A stretch of 64,000 bases of DNA from Pectobacterium actinidiae (GCF_000803315.1 NZ_JRMH01000001.1:2418001-2482000); one strand, 5' to 3'. Positions 26,800 to 35,556 are shown, counted from the stretch's first letter. Notes: generated by a model from the letters alone, not told the origin. Numbers and translations: made by a program.

Positions 26800-27645
26800 T
26801 CATTCATCCAGCAAAATAATATCCACACCGTTACTGACAATAGGTTTGCATAAAATTTTGTAGCCATCGCTATCAAAATTTGCCGCAACGCGTTTTAGCG
26901 CTGCGACCTCTGATAATCGTGCAACCGTTCCCAAATAAAACCAGTTATGAATAATGTGATAATCCGTCTTTCCCTGACGACTTTCTTTGATAGCGATACG
27001 GCCTGGATAAGGCCAGCAGCTCAGCTTCATCGCTTCAAGCCGGATTGACAGCCGGCGTTGATGTTCCGAAATGGACTCTTTGCCACAGCAGGCACCGATG
27101 CATTTTTTCAATGCATGGCGAAAACAGGCTCTGCCCGCGGGCAGATGCTCAAAACCCAGCACCCCCAGGCACAGTTTTTCTTCATCAGCGATCGTTTTCA
27201 ATGCATTCACCGCCGCAAGGCGGTGGCTAAACAGCCCATAAAGGCAGGATGTCGTGGAGAAATCGACATTTTTGGCGTAGACCACCTCAATAAGCCTTCC
27301 ATCAAAATGGAACGAGCACAATTGACGTGAACGCCGCAGCCGCTTGTTAAAAAGCGGCACCTGCTGCTTAATCATCTGCGCTTCCAATAACAGCGCACCG
27401 ATTTCCCCTGCCGTTTCAATAAATGTAATGCGGCGGGTCTGCCTCAACAGCTTTGCTTCTTTACGTGTACGCATATGCGACAACACCCGAGCACGGATGT
27501 TGATACTTTTGCCGATATACAGCGGCAGCGTTTCGCTGTCACCGTGAAAGACATACACTCCCGGCGCCGTAGGCAACCCATCCAATTCAGTACGCAGATG
27601 TTCTGGATATTGATAAATATCAGGTATTTTCTCAGGCAATATCAT
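26800..27645 (-). CDS. cho: Excinuclease Cho (UvrC-like endonuclease)
   Basis: A 281-residue GIY-YIG endonuclease: PTAPGVYVFHGDSE then LPLYIGKSINIRARVLSHM, followed by the UvrC-type region and a cysteine-rich stretch (CFRHALKKCIGACCGKE). Cho makes the 3' incision in nucleotide excision repair, replacing UvrC at bulky lesions, and is SOS-induced in E. coli. Here its ATG overlaps the umuC stop by four bases, so it must be co-transcribed with umuDC, unlike E. coli where it stands alone. Confidence 0.92.
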   Translation of the reverse strand: MILPEKIPDIYQYPEHLRTELDGLPTAPGVYVFHGDSETLPLYIGKSINIRARVLSHMRTRKEAKLLRQTRRITFIETAGEIGALLLEAQMIKQQVPLFNKRLRRSRQLCSFHFDGRLIEVVYAKNVDFSTTSCLYGLFSHRLAAVNALKTIADEEKLCLGVLGFEHLPAGRACFRHALKKCIGACCGKESISEHQRRLSIRLEAMKLSCWPYPGRIAIKESRQGKTDYHIIHNWFYLGTVARLSEVAALKRVAANFDSDGYKILCKPIVSNGVDIILLDE

Positions 27646-28907
27646 GATTTAACGACCTTCAAATCTTCCGCTCGCGTGGTATAAGCGGGCGAAAGCCGCT
27701 CTCGTTTCATGGACCAGTTGGGGTTAATTCCCTGACCCGCAAACCAAATTTTCCCCTTGCCAGACTGATTAATGCGATCGATAGCCGCCATTAAACTGGC
27801 GCTATTTGCATGGGGTTTACGCGCGTCAAACATATCCAGTTGTGCCACACCGTGCTGATAGAAATCGGACAACACCACTCCGGCTTTACAGTAACGGTAT
27901 CCCTGTTTCCAGATGCAGTTCAGTGCTTCAATCGCTAGCGCAATAATGTCTCGCGTATCGTGAGTCGGGACGTGTGTCACGCGGGTAGCCTGCTCGCCAT
28001 AATAATCCCCCCGTGGGACATGGGGGCTGGTGCGGATAAACACCGAAACCTGACAGCAATACTGCTTCTCATGGCGTAATTTCTCTGCCGCGCGCTCGGC
28101 ATAACGGCACACGGCCTGATGCAGGTGAGCATACTCGGTAATCCGCGAGCTGAATGAACGGGAACACAGTATTTGCTGCTTGGCCGCCGCGGATTCTTCC
28201 ACTTCCAGACAGGATTGTCCGCGCAATTCGCGTACCGTTCTTTCTACAACAACGCTAAAATTTCGCCGAATATAGGCGAGATCGCTGCGAGCCAGCGCCA
28301 AGGCACTCTCGATGCCCATTGATTCCAGTCTGCGTGCCAGTCGCCGTCCGATCCCCCAAACATCACCGACGGGCGTAATTGCCAGCAGTTTCTCCTGACG
28401 GGTCGGGCTGGACAAATCTACCACGCCCTGTGTTTTATGCCAGATTTTGGCCGCATGGTTAGCCAACTTGGCCAGCGTTTTGGTCGGCGCAATACCGACA
28501 CCGACGGTCAAATGCGCTTCGCGCTTTATCCTTTCTTTGACCTGATGGCCAAAACACGCCAGCGACGTGCAGCGATCCACGCCGGACAAATTCAAAAATG
28601 CTTCATCGATGCTGTAGATTTCCACCGCAGGTGCCATCTCTTCTAAAATACTCATGACCCGAGCCGACATGTCAGCGTACAGCGCGTAATTGGAGGAGAA
28701 AACGGTGATGTCGTGTTTTTGAATGAGCTCACCGAGCTGAAATAACGGGGCGGCCATCTTTACTCCCAGCCGTTTTGCTTCATGAGAGCGGGCAATGACA
28801 CAGCCGTCATTGTTGCTAAGCACAATGACTGGCTTGTCTGCTAAATCAGGGCGAAAAATTTTTTCACAGCTAGCATAAAACGTGTTCACATCCACCAAGG
28901 CGTACAT
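27642..28907 (-). CDS. umuC: DNA polymerase V catalytic subunit UmuC
   Basis: A 421-residue Y-family polymerase: N-terminal [18 protein letters not shown] with the first catalytic aspartate, SNNDGCVIARSHEAK, and the second acidic pair in YSIDEAFLNL. Length equals E. coli UmuC (422). With UmuD'2 and RecA it performs error-prone translesion synthesis. Its start codon shares a base with the umuD stop (TGATG), giving coupling. Confidence 0.97.
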   Translation of the reverse strand: MYALVDVNTFYASCEKIFRPDLADKPVIVLSNNDGCVIARSHEAKRLGVKMAAPLFQLGELIQKHDITVFSSNYALYADMSARVMSILEEMAPAVEIYSIDEAFLNLSGVDRCTSLACFGHQVKERIKREAHLTVGVGIAPTKTLAKLANHAAKIWHKTQGVVDLSSPTRQEKLLAITPVGDVWGIGRRLARRLESMGIESALALARSDLAYIRRNFSVVVERTVRELRGQSCLEVEESAAAKQQILCSRSFSSRITEYAHLHQAVCRYAERAAEKLRHEKQYCCQVSVFIRTSPHVPRGDYYGEQATRVTHVPTHDTRDIIALAIEALNCIWKQGYRYCKAGVVLSDFYQHGVAQLDMFDARKPHANSASLMAAIDRINQSGKGKIWFAGQGINPNWSMKRERLSPAYTTRAEDLKVVKS

Positions 28908-29326
28908 CAGCGTGTCGCATGTATGACATAAGTCACGACACCAAAAATATCAAGGCTGTCGCACTCATTAATCGGAATCGGGGCATAGGCAACATTCATA
29001 GGAACCAATGCGCGGGTCGGTGTCAGTTGCAATTGCTTGATAGTGAACTCGCCGTCGAGCGCAGCAATAATGATATCGCCATGACGCGCCTGTAATGCGC
29101 TATCAACCACCACCAGATCGCCATCATGAATCCCCCCATCCACCATGGACTGACCGGACACGCGAACGAAGTAGGTTGCTGAGGGATGACGAACGCACAG
29201 CGTATTGAGGTCGATGCGCTGTTCAACATAATCATTCGCCGGACTGGGAAACCCGGCGGGCACCGTATCGGCATAAAGATTTAATTCCTGCTTATCGGGA
29301 CAGGATTCGGGAAGGTATCGTTTCAT
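28907..29326 (-). CDS. umuD: DNA polymerase V subunit/autoprotease UmuD
   Basis: A 139-residue S24-family protein, same length as E. coli UmuD. Catalytic Ser in [10 protein letters not shown] and Lys in [10 protein letters not shown] are present. The self-cleavage site reads Ala-Gly (PAGFPSP) rather than the Cys-Gly of E. coli UmuD, as in LexA and MucA. First gene of the umuD-umuC-cho operon, directly behind a LexA box. Confidence 0.97.
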   Translation of the reverse strand: MKRYLPESCPDKQELNLYADTVPAGFPSPANDYVEQRIDLNTLCVRHPSATYFVRVSGQSMVDGGIHDGDLVVVDSALQARHGDIIIAALDGEFTIKQLQLTPTRALVPMNVAYAPIPINECDSLDIFGVVTYVIHATR

Positions 29327-29339
29327 CGCTCAGCAAGGT

Positions 29340-29359
29340 AACTGTATTTTTATACAGTA
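29340..29359. promoter_or_regulatory. LexA (SOS) box upstream of umuD
   Basis: AACTGTATTTTTATACAGTA contains CTGT-N8-ACAG, the full SOS-box core, with AT-rich centre, only 14 bp upstream of the umuD start. It should repress umuD-umuC-cho until LexA is cleaved. Confidence 0.93.
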
Positions 29360-29497
29360 TAGGAAGCGGCGTTTGACAATGCAATGCGCAACATTCCCTG
29401 ACCGACGCGGATCGTCAGCCTTTCATCTTGGGTAAAAAGCCGATCCATATCACATCAGTGACTTACGCATTACGCAAGGTGGCATAAAAATATTCCG

Positions 29498-30121
29498 TTA
29501 CTCCTTGGCATACAAATACACCGACGCCCGCGATACGCCAAGGTGCTGTGCGATAGTTTCCATCGATTTTTTCACTTCCAGCAGGCCGCTGTCTTTCAGT
29601 TCCTGAAGCAGGATTTTTCTGTCCTGCGCTTTTAGCGCCCGTGGCGTGGTGGCAAGTCGTGCGGCGAAGTGATCGATGTGTTGCCTGATCGCCGCCGCGC
29701 CGTTTGGCTCCAGGTGTTCAGTCACTGAGTCAGACGCAAGCTGGGTGAACTGCGCCAGCGCATTTTGCATGCCGCGAAATAGCGTCATATCGACGTTCAG
29801 GCACAGCGCGGCGACGTATTCACCTTGCGCATTTTTGATGCCAACCGAGGTACTTTTTACCGGACGTCCGTCAGCAAACTGGTTGGCGTAGTTCGCCAGA
29901 ATGTTAGGAAATTCAGGTGAAGCAATGCGCGCAAGACCCAGTTCCGTCGCAGGCGCGCCAACCTCCCTGCCAGAAAGGTTATTGTGAATGGAAAGTATCG
30001 CGTGTTCCGGGTTTTTCAGATCGTGCACAACCACTTCACAGAATGGCGCGAACGTCTCGCTCAGCCCTTTCGCTATCGCATCTAACTGCGTCAGCAGCAG
30101 ACCTTCTCCTGATGTAGCCAT
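29498..30121 (-). CDS. YheO/DauR-type transcriptional regulator (PAS-like plus HTH)
   Basis: A 207-residue regulator. The N-terminal YheO/PAS-like domain (FAPFCEVVVHDLKNPEHAIL, NNLSGREVGAPATELG, STSVGIKNAQGEYVAALCLN) is followed by a C-terminal helix-turn-helix of the HTH_22 type (SMETIAQHLGVSRASVYLY). The start MATSGEG at 30121 has GGAGATAAG upstream. Relatives include DauR, which controls D-arginine use in Pseudomonas. It diverges from the hydroxyaspartate-like operon and likely controls it. Confidence 0.88.
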   Translation of the reverse strand: MATSGEGLLLTQLDAIAKGLSETFAPFCEVVVHDLKNPEHAILSIHNNLSGREVGAPATELGLARIASPEFPNILANYANQFADGRPVKSTSVGIKNAQGEYVAALCLNVDMTLFRGMQNALAQFTQLASDSVTEHLEPNGAAAIRQHIDHFAARLATTPRALKAQDRKILLQELKDSGLLEVKKSMETIAQHLGVSRASVYLYAKE

Positions 30122-30236
30122 CTTATCTCCAATCACAACAGCGTTTTCTGCCGCAGAGTGTACCACACGCCCACGTTTCGCTTTCTTTCAGCGCCACATG
30201 ACACCTCTCACATAATCCATCATTTAAAAATAAATC

Positions 30237-30259
30237 AAATTAGACAATTTATCTAATTT
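30237..30259. promoter_or_regulatory. Candidate operator: 8-bp inverted repeat in the divergent YheO-type promoter region
   Basis: AAATTAGA and TCTAATTT form perfect 8-bp arms separated by 7 bases (CAATTTA), in the 222-bp gap between the regulator and the operon it probably controls. Size and placement suit a dimeric regulator. Very AT-rich sequence follows. Confidence 0.45.
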
Positions 30260-30343
30260 TATATATTTTGTTTATTACGTATTCGACACTATCGGGGGCA
30301 ACAGCCTCGGTATTCATAATCACTAACAACAGGTGATCCAGAC

Positions 30344-31318
30344 ATGAGCGACTTACGCCTCCCAACCTACGACGATGTGGTAGCCGCTGCGGAACGTATC
30401 GATGGCTACGCCAATAAAACACCGGTGATGACATCGCGCACGGTCAATGACGCGTTCGGCGCAGAGGTTTTCTTCAAATGTGAAAACTTCCAGCGCATGG
30501 GCGCATTTAAGTTTCGCGGTGCCATGAACGCACTGTTGCAGTTCTCGAACGAGCAGAAAGCCGCTGGCGTGGTCACCTTTTCTTCCGGTAACCATGCGCA
30601 GGCGATTGCTCTGGCCGCTAAATTACTCGGCATCCCCGCAACGATCGTCATGCCACACGATGCCCCGGCGGCAAAGGTCGCCGCCACGCGCGGTTACGGT
30701 GGGAACGTGGTGGAATACAATCGATATACCGAAGATCGTGAGCAGATCGGTCGCGATCTGGCGAAAAAGCATGGCCTGACGCTCATTCCGCCTTACGACC
30801 ATCCGCACGTGATTACTGGGCAAGGCACGGCGGCGAAAGAGCTGCTGGAAGAAACCGGTGAACTGGATGCCCTATTCGTCTGCTTAGGCGGCGGTGGATT
30901 GCTGTCAGGTTGTGCGCTTGCCACCCGTCAGCTATCCCCACAGTGCAAAATTTATGGCGTCGAGCCTCTCGCGGGTAACGACGGGCAACAATCTTTCCGT
31001 AGCGGCAACATTGTGCATATCGATACACCCAAGACCATCGCCGACGGCGCACAGACCCAGCATCTGGGCAACTATACCTTCCCTCTGATTCGCCAGAACG
31101 TTGACGATATTCTCACCGTGACAGATGGCGACCTGATTGACGCGATGCGGTTTTACGCCGAACGCATGAAGATCGTCGTTGAGCCAACGGGGTGCCTCAG
31201 CTTTGCGGCGGCACGTAATCTCAGAGAATCGCTACGCGGCAAACGCATCGGCATTATGATCAGCGGTGGGAATGTCGATATCAGCCGCTACGGCGCATTT
31301 TTGACCGGAAATGCTTAG
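30344..31318 (+). CDS. PLP-dependent hydroxyaspartate/threonine dehydratase (BhcB-like)
   Basis: A 324-residue fold-type II PLP enzyme. PLP lysine in GAFKFRGAMNAL, SSGNHAQA phosphate-binding region and the glycine-rich CLGGGGLLSG are clear; no C-terminal ACT domain. The group includes threo-3-hydroxyaspartate ammonia-lyase, serine racemase and catabolic threonine dehydratase. Followed at once by BhcD-like and BhcC-like genes, so beta-hydroxyaspartate dehydratase (giving iminosuccinate) is the best guess. Threonine dehydratase remains possible. Confidence 0.8.
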   Translation: MSDLRLPTYDDVVAAAERIDGYANKTPVMTSRTVNDAFGAEVFFKCENFQRMGAFKFRGAMNALLQFSNEQKAAGVVTFSSGNHAQAIALAAKLLGIPATIVMPHDAPAAKVAATRGYGGNVVEYNRYTEDREQIGRDLAKKHGLTLIPPYDHPHVITGQGTAAKELLEETGELDALFVCLGGGGLLSGCALATRQLSPQCKIYGVEPLAGNDGQQSFRSGNIVHIDTPKTIADGAQTQHLGNYTFPLIRQNVDDILTVTDGDLIDAMRFYAERMKIVVEPTGCLSFAAARNLRESLRGKRIGIMISGGNVDISRYGAFLTGNA

Positions 31319-31327
31319 GGGAATACG

Positions 31328-32269
31328 ATGATCTTTATTTCTGAAGCTGAATCCGCGGCGCTCATCAGCCATGAGCTGGCCTATGATGCGGTGCGTGAAG
31401 CCTTGCTGGCTGCCAGTGAACCGGAAGCACGCAGTTTTCCGGTGGTACACGGGCAAGGCTCCGATCCGGTCAATACATTCAGCATCAAGGCTTCTGCAAC
31501 CCATGAACTTGCCGGACTAAAAGTCGGTTCGTTCTGGCCGGGAAATCCCGCGAATGGGCTGCCCCGCCACAATTCCCTCATTCTGCTGTTCGATCAGCAA
31601 ATCGGGAAAATAACTGTCGCGATTGAAGCCGGCAAGGTGAATGCCTTTCGTACCGCCGCCGCCAACGCCGTTGCAGCCGATTTGCTGGCAAGACCTGATG
31701 CTTCGGTCCTGGCCGTGTTCGGAACCGGTCATCAGGCTCGCTATGAATGCGCTGCGCTGGCAAGAATACGGCCACTTCATACCGTGCTGATTGTCGGGCG
31801 CGATAACAGCAAATCCGCAGACATGGCGCGAGAGCTCAAGGCCGCCGGGCTGAATGCGCAAATCAGCGATGCCGAAAGCGCCTGTCGGGCAGCAGATATC
31901 ATCGTCACCGCAACGCCATCACGCACACCGCTTTTTAGCGCCGACTGGGTGAAAGCGGGAACGCACGTTGTCAGCATGGGATCCGATGCCGTCGGCAAAC
32001 AGGAATTACCTCCCGAGCTGTTTACCGCGAGTCGTCTGTTTTGCGATCTGCCTTCCCAATCCCGAATAATCGGTGATTTCCAACACGCGCCAACCGGTGT
32101 GACGCTGACCGCCATTGGTGATGTGATTAGCGCAAACGCAGCGGGACGGCAAACGCCGGACGATATCACCGTGTTTGATAGCTCCGGCTTATCTATTCAG
32201 GACTTATATGTTGGCCAGCGCATTCTTGCTGCCTGGCAGCAGGCTAAACGAAATGAAGGTGCACAATGA
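31328..32269 (+). CDS. Ornithine cyclodeaminase/mu-crystallin family reductase (BhcD-like)
   Basis: A 313-residue NAD(P)-binding enzyme of the ornithine cyclodeaminase/mu-crystallin family: KVNAFRTAAANAVAADLLAR and the dinucleotide motif LAVFGTGHQA. Members reduce cyclic or linear imines or deaminate amino acids. In the beta-hydroxyaspartate cycle the BhcD member reduces iminosuccinate to aspartate, the product of the BhcB step encoded just upstream. GGGGAA precedes the ATG. Confidence 0.8.
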   Translation: MIFISEAESAALISHELAYDAVREALLAASEPEARSFPVVHGQGSDPVNTFSIKASATHELAGLKVGSFWPGNPANGLPRHNSLILLFDQQIGKITVAIEAGKVNAFRTAAANAVAADLLARPDASVLAVFGTGHQARYECAALARIRPLHTVLIVGRDNSKSADMARELKAAGLNAQISDAESACRAADIIVTATPSRTPLFSADWVKAGTHVVSMGSDAVGKQELPPELFTASRLFCDLPSQSRIIGDFQHAPTGVTLTAIGDVISANAAGRQTPDDITVFDSSGLSIQDLYVGQRILAAWQQAKRNEGAQ

Positions 32270-33408
32270 ACAATAGTGAATGGCTTAACGCGCTGGAAAC
32301 GCCTTTTTTGCTGATTGATGAATTCCGCTTTCAACGCAATATCGACAGGCTGTATCAGCGTACAGAAAAATTAGGCAGCCAGATTCGGCCACATCTCAAA
32401 ACGTTACGGTCAATTGAAGCCGCCCGTTATCTACTCAAAGATGCCGCGTCTCCCGCAACGGTTTCGACGCTGGCAGAAGCGGAAGCCTTTGCCAACGCGG
32501 GTTACACCAACCTGCTCTACGCCGTAGGGATCGCCCCACACAAGCTGCCGCGCATCGCCAACTTAATCCACAAAGGCGTGAATATTCATATTCTGCTGGA
32601 TAGCGCAGAGCAGGCACGCGCAGTAACTGATTTCGCGCTCGCCAATAGCGTGACGTTTTCGGTGTTTATTGAGATCGACTGTGACGGGCATCGCGGCGGC
32701 ATTCCACCGGAAAGCGACGCGTTGCTTAAGCTGGCGAAGCAGATCGACGGCAACGGTGCAACGCTCACCGGCCTGCTGGCGCATGCGGGAGAATCCTACG
32801 CCTGCCGCACGGACGATGCGATTAGAGCGGCCGCGCGTGCCGAGTGCAACGCCATCAATACCGCCGGACAGCGTGTACGGGCGCTGGGAATTGCCTGCCC
32901 CGTACTCAGCGTCGGTGCCACACCGACAGCGCATTTTGCCGAAGATCTCACTGGCATTACCGAAGTCCGAGCGGGCGTTTTCACCACGTTCGATCTGGTG
33001 ATGAAAAATGTCGGAGTTTGTTCACTGGATGATATCGCCCTGTCGGTCGTCAGTACCGTGATTGGGCATAACCGCGAAAAAGGCTGGGTGTTTATCGATG
33101 CAGGCTGGATGGCGCTTTCCCGCGATCGCGGCACCGCCTCTCAGGCAAAAGATTACGGTTACGGGCTGGTGTGTGACCGCTATGGCAGCCCTTACAACGA
33201 CCTCTGCGTGACGATCACCAATCAGGAACACGGCATTATTGCGCTCCCCGCCGACAGTGGCTTTTCGGTCGATAATTTCCCCGTCGGCTCCCGGTTGCGG
33301 ATACTGCCTAACCACGCCTGTGCGACGGCCGCGATGCATCAACACTATCAGGTTTTGAAATCACACAGGAATGAGCAGGAAACCTGGCAGCGCATTACCG
33401 GATGGTGA
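32266..33408 (+). CDS. Fold-type III PLP aldolase (BhcC/D-threonine aldolase-like)
   Basis: A 380-residue enzyme with alanine racemase-like N-terminal barrel: PLP lysine in RPHLKTLRS, then IEIDCDGHRGGI, and a C-terminal metal site (LPNHACATAAMHQHY). The family holds D-threonine aldolase, eukaryotic-type D-serine dehydratase and beta-hydroxyaspartate aldolase. The ATG overlaps the previous stop (ATGA). Given the two partners, condensation or cleavage between glyoxylate plus glycine and beta-hydroxyaspartate is the leading idea. Confidence 0.8.
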   Translation: MNNSEWLNALETPFLLIDEFRFQRNIDRLYQRTEKLGSQIRPHLKTLRSIEAARYLLKDAASPATVSTLAEAEAFANAGYTNLLYAVGIAPHKLPRIANLIHKGVNIHILLDSAEQARAVTDFALANSVTFSVFIEIDCDGHRGGIPPESDALLKLAKQIDGNGATLTGLLAHAGESYACRTDDAIRAAARAECNAINTAGQRVRALGIACPVLSVGATPTAHFAEDLTGITEVRAGVFTTFDLVMKNVGVCSLDDIALSVVSTVIGHNREKGWVFIDAGWMALSRDRGTASQAKDYGYGLVCDRYGSPYNDLCVTITNQEHGIIALPADSGFSVDNFPVGSRLRILPNHACATAAMHQHYQVLKSHRNEQETWQRITGW

Positions 33409-33434
33409 TGGGCGACTAAACATCAACGGCCATC

Positions 33435-33460
33435 CCGCCCGATCTGAACGCATCGGGCGG
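33435..33460. terminator. Hairpin terminator after the BhcC-like gene
   Basis: CCGCCCGAT and ATCGGGCGG form a perfect 9-bp stem with an 8-base loop, 26 bp after the stop codon and between convergent genes. The downstream U-run is short (TCATT), so efficiency is uncertain. Confidence 0.65.
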
Positions 33461-33495
33461 TCATTCGTGTTAGTCGCGGTTATCTCAGAGCCTCG

Positions 33496-33972
33496 TCAAC
33501 CGTTCGTCCCTAACGTCGGTTCGCAGTTCACAGGAAAATTCACCGAGTGAGCGATGTAGCAGGCATCGTGCGCCAGTTCATGCAATTTGGCATATTGCTC
33601 GACGGTGGGCTGCTTCTCACCGCTGAATGTCACCTGAGGACGCAGCGTAACGTCCAGCATCGCCATTTTTCCCGCCGCATTAACGCCCATCGTCCCTACC
33701 GCATTGTCCTGATAATCATCTACACAGAAACGCTTTTTAGCCGCAATGGAAAGAAACCACAGCATATGGCAGCTCGACAACGAGGCAACCAGCGCTTCTT
33801 CAGGGTCGACCGCATCCTCCTGCGAAAAAGGCAGTGGAACGACATGGGGCGATGACGAGGCGCGTAGCGTAATACCACCATCAAACTGCCACTGGTGCAG
33901 GCGACTATAGCGGTTATCAATAAAATCTTGCCCATCGCGTTGCCAGCAAATTGAAGCATGGTATTCAGACAT
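33496..33972 (-). CDS. OsmC-family peroxiredoxin-like protein
   Basis: A 158-residue protein of the OsmC/Ohr family. The first conserved cysteine lies in LVASLSSCHMLWFLSIAAKK and the second in HDACYIAHSVNFPV, the arrangement of thiol peroxidase-type OsmC proteins that reduce organic hydroperoxides. It stands alone, facing the BhcC-like gene and upstream of marR on the same strand. Confidence 0.85.
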   Translation of the reverse strand: MSEYHASICWQRDGQDFIDNRYSRLHQWQFDGGITLRASSSPHVVPLPFSQEDAVDPEEALVASLSSCHMLWFLSIAAKKRFCVDDYQDNAVGTMGVNAAGKMAMLDVTLRPQVTFSGEKQPTVEQYAKLHELAHDACYIAHSVNFPVNCEPTLGTNG

Positions 33973-34017
33973 CGTTCAGTTCCTTTTGTATTAACAGATT
34001 CAGGTTAGCGCAGTGGC

Positions 34018-34563
34018 TTAATTTGTCTCTTTAGGTTCAACGCGTCCTGCGTGCCTTTCCAAACCTCGCAGTAGCGCGGCGAGATTAGCGTCAAGCGCAG
34101 CCAGAACCTCGGCAGGCAGTACCGACAGCACCTGACGTTCATTCTCAATATGTGCCTCAACGGCACGATTGATCAGTTCCAGTCCCGTACTGGTGAGCTG
34201 CACGAGCATACTGCGCGCATCCTGCTCATTCTGCACACGCTCAATAAATCCTCGGGTTTCAAGGCGCTTGAGCCGGTGAGTCATGGTGCCTGACGTCACC
34301 ATCAGCGTGGAAAACAGTTCAGTCGGACTCAGACAATGTGGTGCGCCAGCCCGCCGCAGCGTAGCCAGCATATCAAACTCCCAACTGCTCAGTTCGAATC
34401 TGGAGAAACAGGCTTCCAGCCGCTGCTCCATGAGCACAGCACAGCGCCGGAGACGCCCAATTGGCCCCATGGGGCTGGCATCCAAATCGGGGCGCTCGCG
34501 CCGCCACTGGTCAAGGATGGTGTCGACTGCGTCATGTTCGCGCTCGCTAGTTTGATTTTTCAT
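34018..34563 (-). CDS. MarR-family repressor
   Basis: A 181-residue MarR-type regulator: winged helix CLSPTELFSTLMVTSGTMTHRLKRLETRGF, then QDARSMLVQLTSTG wing. It diverges from an EamA-type exporter gene, sharing a 62-bp intergenic space with two matched palindromic sites, so it probably represses both genes and is released by a substrate of the exporter. Confidence 0.92.
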   Translation of the reverse strand: MKNQTSEREHDAVDTILDQWRRERPDLDASPMGPIGRLRRCAVLMEQRLEACFSRFELSSWEFDMLATLRRAGAPHCLSPTELFSTLMVTSGTMTHRLKRLETRGFIERVQNEQDARSMLVQLTSTGLELINRAVEAHIENERQVLSVLPAEVLAALDANLAALLRGLERHAGRVEPKETN

Positions 34564-34564
34564 T

Positions 34565-34582
34565 TATCTTGACTTCAAGGTA
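34565..34582. promoter_or_regulatory. MarR operator candidate, site 1
   Basis: TATCTTGACTTCAAGGTA is a near-perfect palindrome (TACCTTGA mirrored, one mismatch) ending 2 bp upstream of the marR start codon. It matches site 2 at 15 of 18 positions. Confidence 0.75.
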
Positions 34583-34602
34583 ATTGATCAACACTATCAT
34601 AA

Positions 34603-34620
34603 TATCTTGAATTAAAGGTA
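34603..34620. promoter_or_regulatory. MarR operator candidate, site 2
   Basis: TATCTTGAATTAAAGGTA repeats site 1 in the same orientation 38 bp away and covers the ribosome-binding site of the exporter gene (AAAGG). Binding at both sites would block both divergent promoters. Confidence 0.75.
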
Positions 34621-34625
34621 AAGTC

Positions 34626-35498
34626 ATGAACACCACATTCTCATCACACTATTGGCGTGACGTTATACTCACGGCGCTGGCTCCCGCAATTTGGGGATCG
34701 ACCTACATCGTAACATCAGAAATCCTGCCACCGGATCGCCCCTTCACGGCGGCGCTGATTCGCGTGCTGCCTGCGGGTTTGCTGTTACTTGTATTCACCC
34801 GACGCTTCCCCGCCCGGCGAGACTGGTGGCGTGTGGTTGTGCTCAGCGCCCTGAATATCGGCGTCTTTCAGGCATTGCTGTTCGTTGCGGCTTATCGTTT
34901 GCCCGGCGGGCTGGCCGCGGTATTAGGTGCGATCCAACCGCTGCTGGTTATGGTGTTGGTCTGGGCAGTGGATCATCGCGCCCCCAGATTGGCTACGCTG
35001 TGGTCAGCGATCATCGGCGTGGGAGGCATGGCCATTTTGCTGCTGTCGCCGCAAACGATAGTTGAACCCGTGGGAATTGCTGCCGCGCTGCTGGGTGCGT
35101 TGTGTATGGCGGCAGGAGTCTGGCTGACCCGCCGCTGGCAACTTGATTTGCCCGTACTGCCTCTGACCGGCTGGCAACTCTTTATCGGTGGCTTGATGCT
35201 GGCACCCGTCGCGTGGGGAGTCGACGCGCCCTTACCTGCTTTAACCCTGTCACAGTACGCCGCCTACGCCTATCTCTGCCTTGCAGGTGCCGTGATCGCT
35301 TATGGACTGTGGTTTCGTGGCATAACCCGTCTGCCGACGATTGCCGTTGCATCATTGGGATTACTAAGTCCGTTAACTGCCGTCGTGCTGGGTTGGGGGT
35401 TGCTTTCACAGTCGATGACTGACACAGCATTTCTGGGGTTGACGATCGTGCTGGCGAGCGTCTTCGCCGTGCAATGGACGACGGCGCGAGGCAAATAA
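34626..35498 (+). CDS. EamA (DMT) family transporter
   Basis: A 290-residue inner-membrane protein with about ten hydrophobic helices arranged as two EamA repeats: ALAPAIWGSTYIVTSEILPP near the start, and a second repeat from about residue 145 ending SLGLLSPLTAVVLGWGLLSQ. This family exports amino acids, metabolites or small toxic compounds. Control by the divergent MarR protein suggests an efflux role; the substrate is unknown. Confidence 0.9.
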   Translation: MNTTFSSHYWRDVILTALAPAIWGSTYIVTSEILPPDRPFTAALIRVLPAGLLLLVFTRRFPARRDWWRVVVLSALNIGVFQALLFVAAYRLPGGLAAVLGAIQPLLVMVLVWAVDHRAPRLATLWSAIIGVGGMAILLLSPQTIVEPVGIAAALLGALCMAAGVWLTRRWQLDLPVLPLTGWQLFIGGLMLAPVAWGVDAPLPALTLSQYAAYAYLCLAGAVIAYGLWFRGITRLPTIAVASLGLLSPLTAVVLGWGLLSQSMTDTAFLGLTIVLASVFAVQWTTARGK

Positions 35499-35556
35499 TC
35501 GACAGAGATGCCGATGACGATCGTTGTTGGCGGGGAAAAATGAAAAGGAAGACGTT

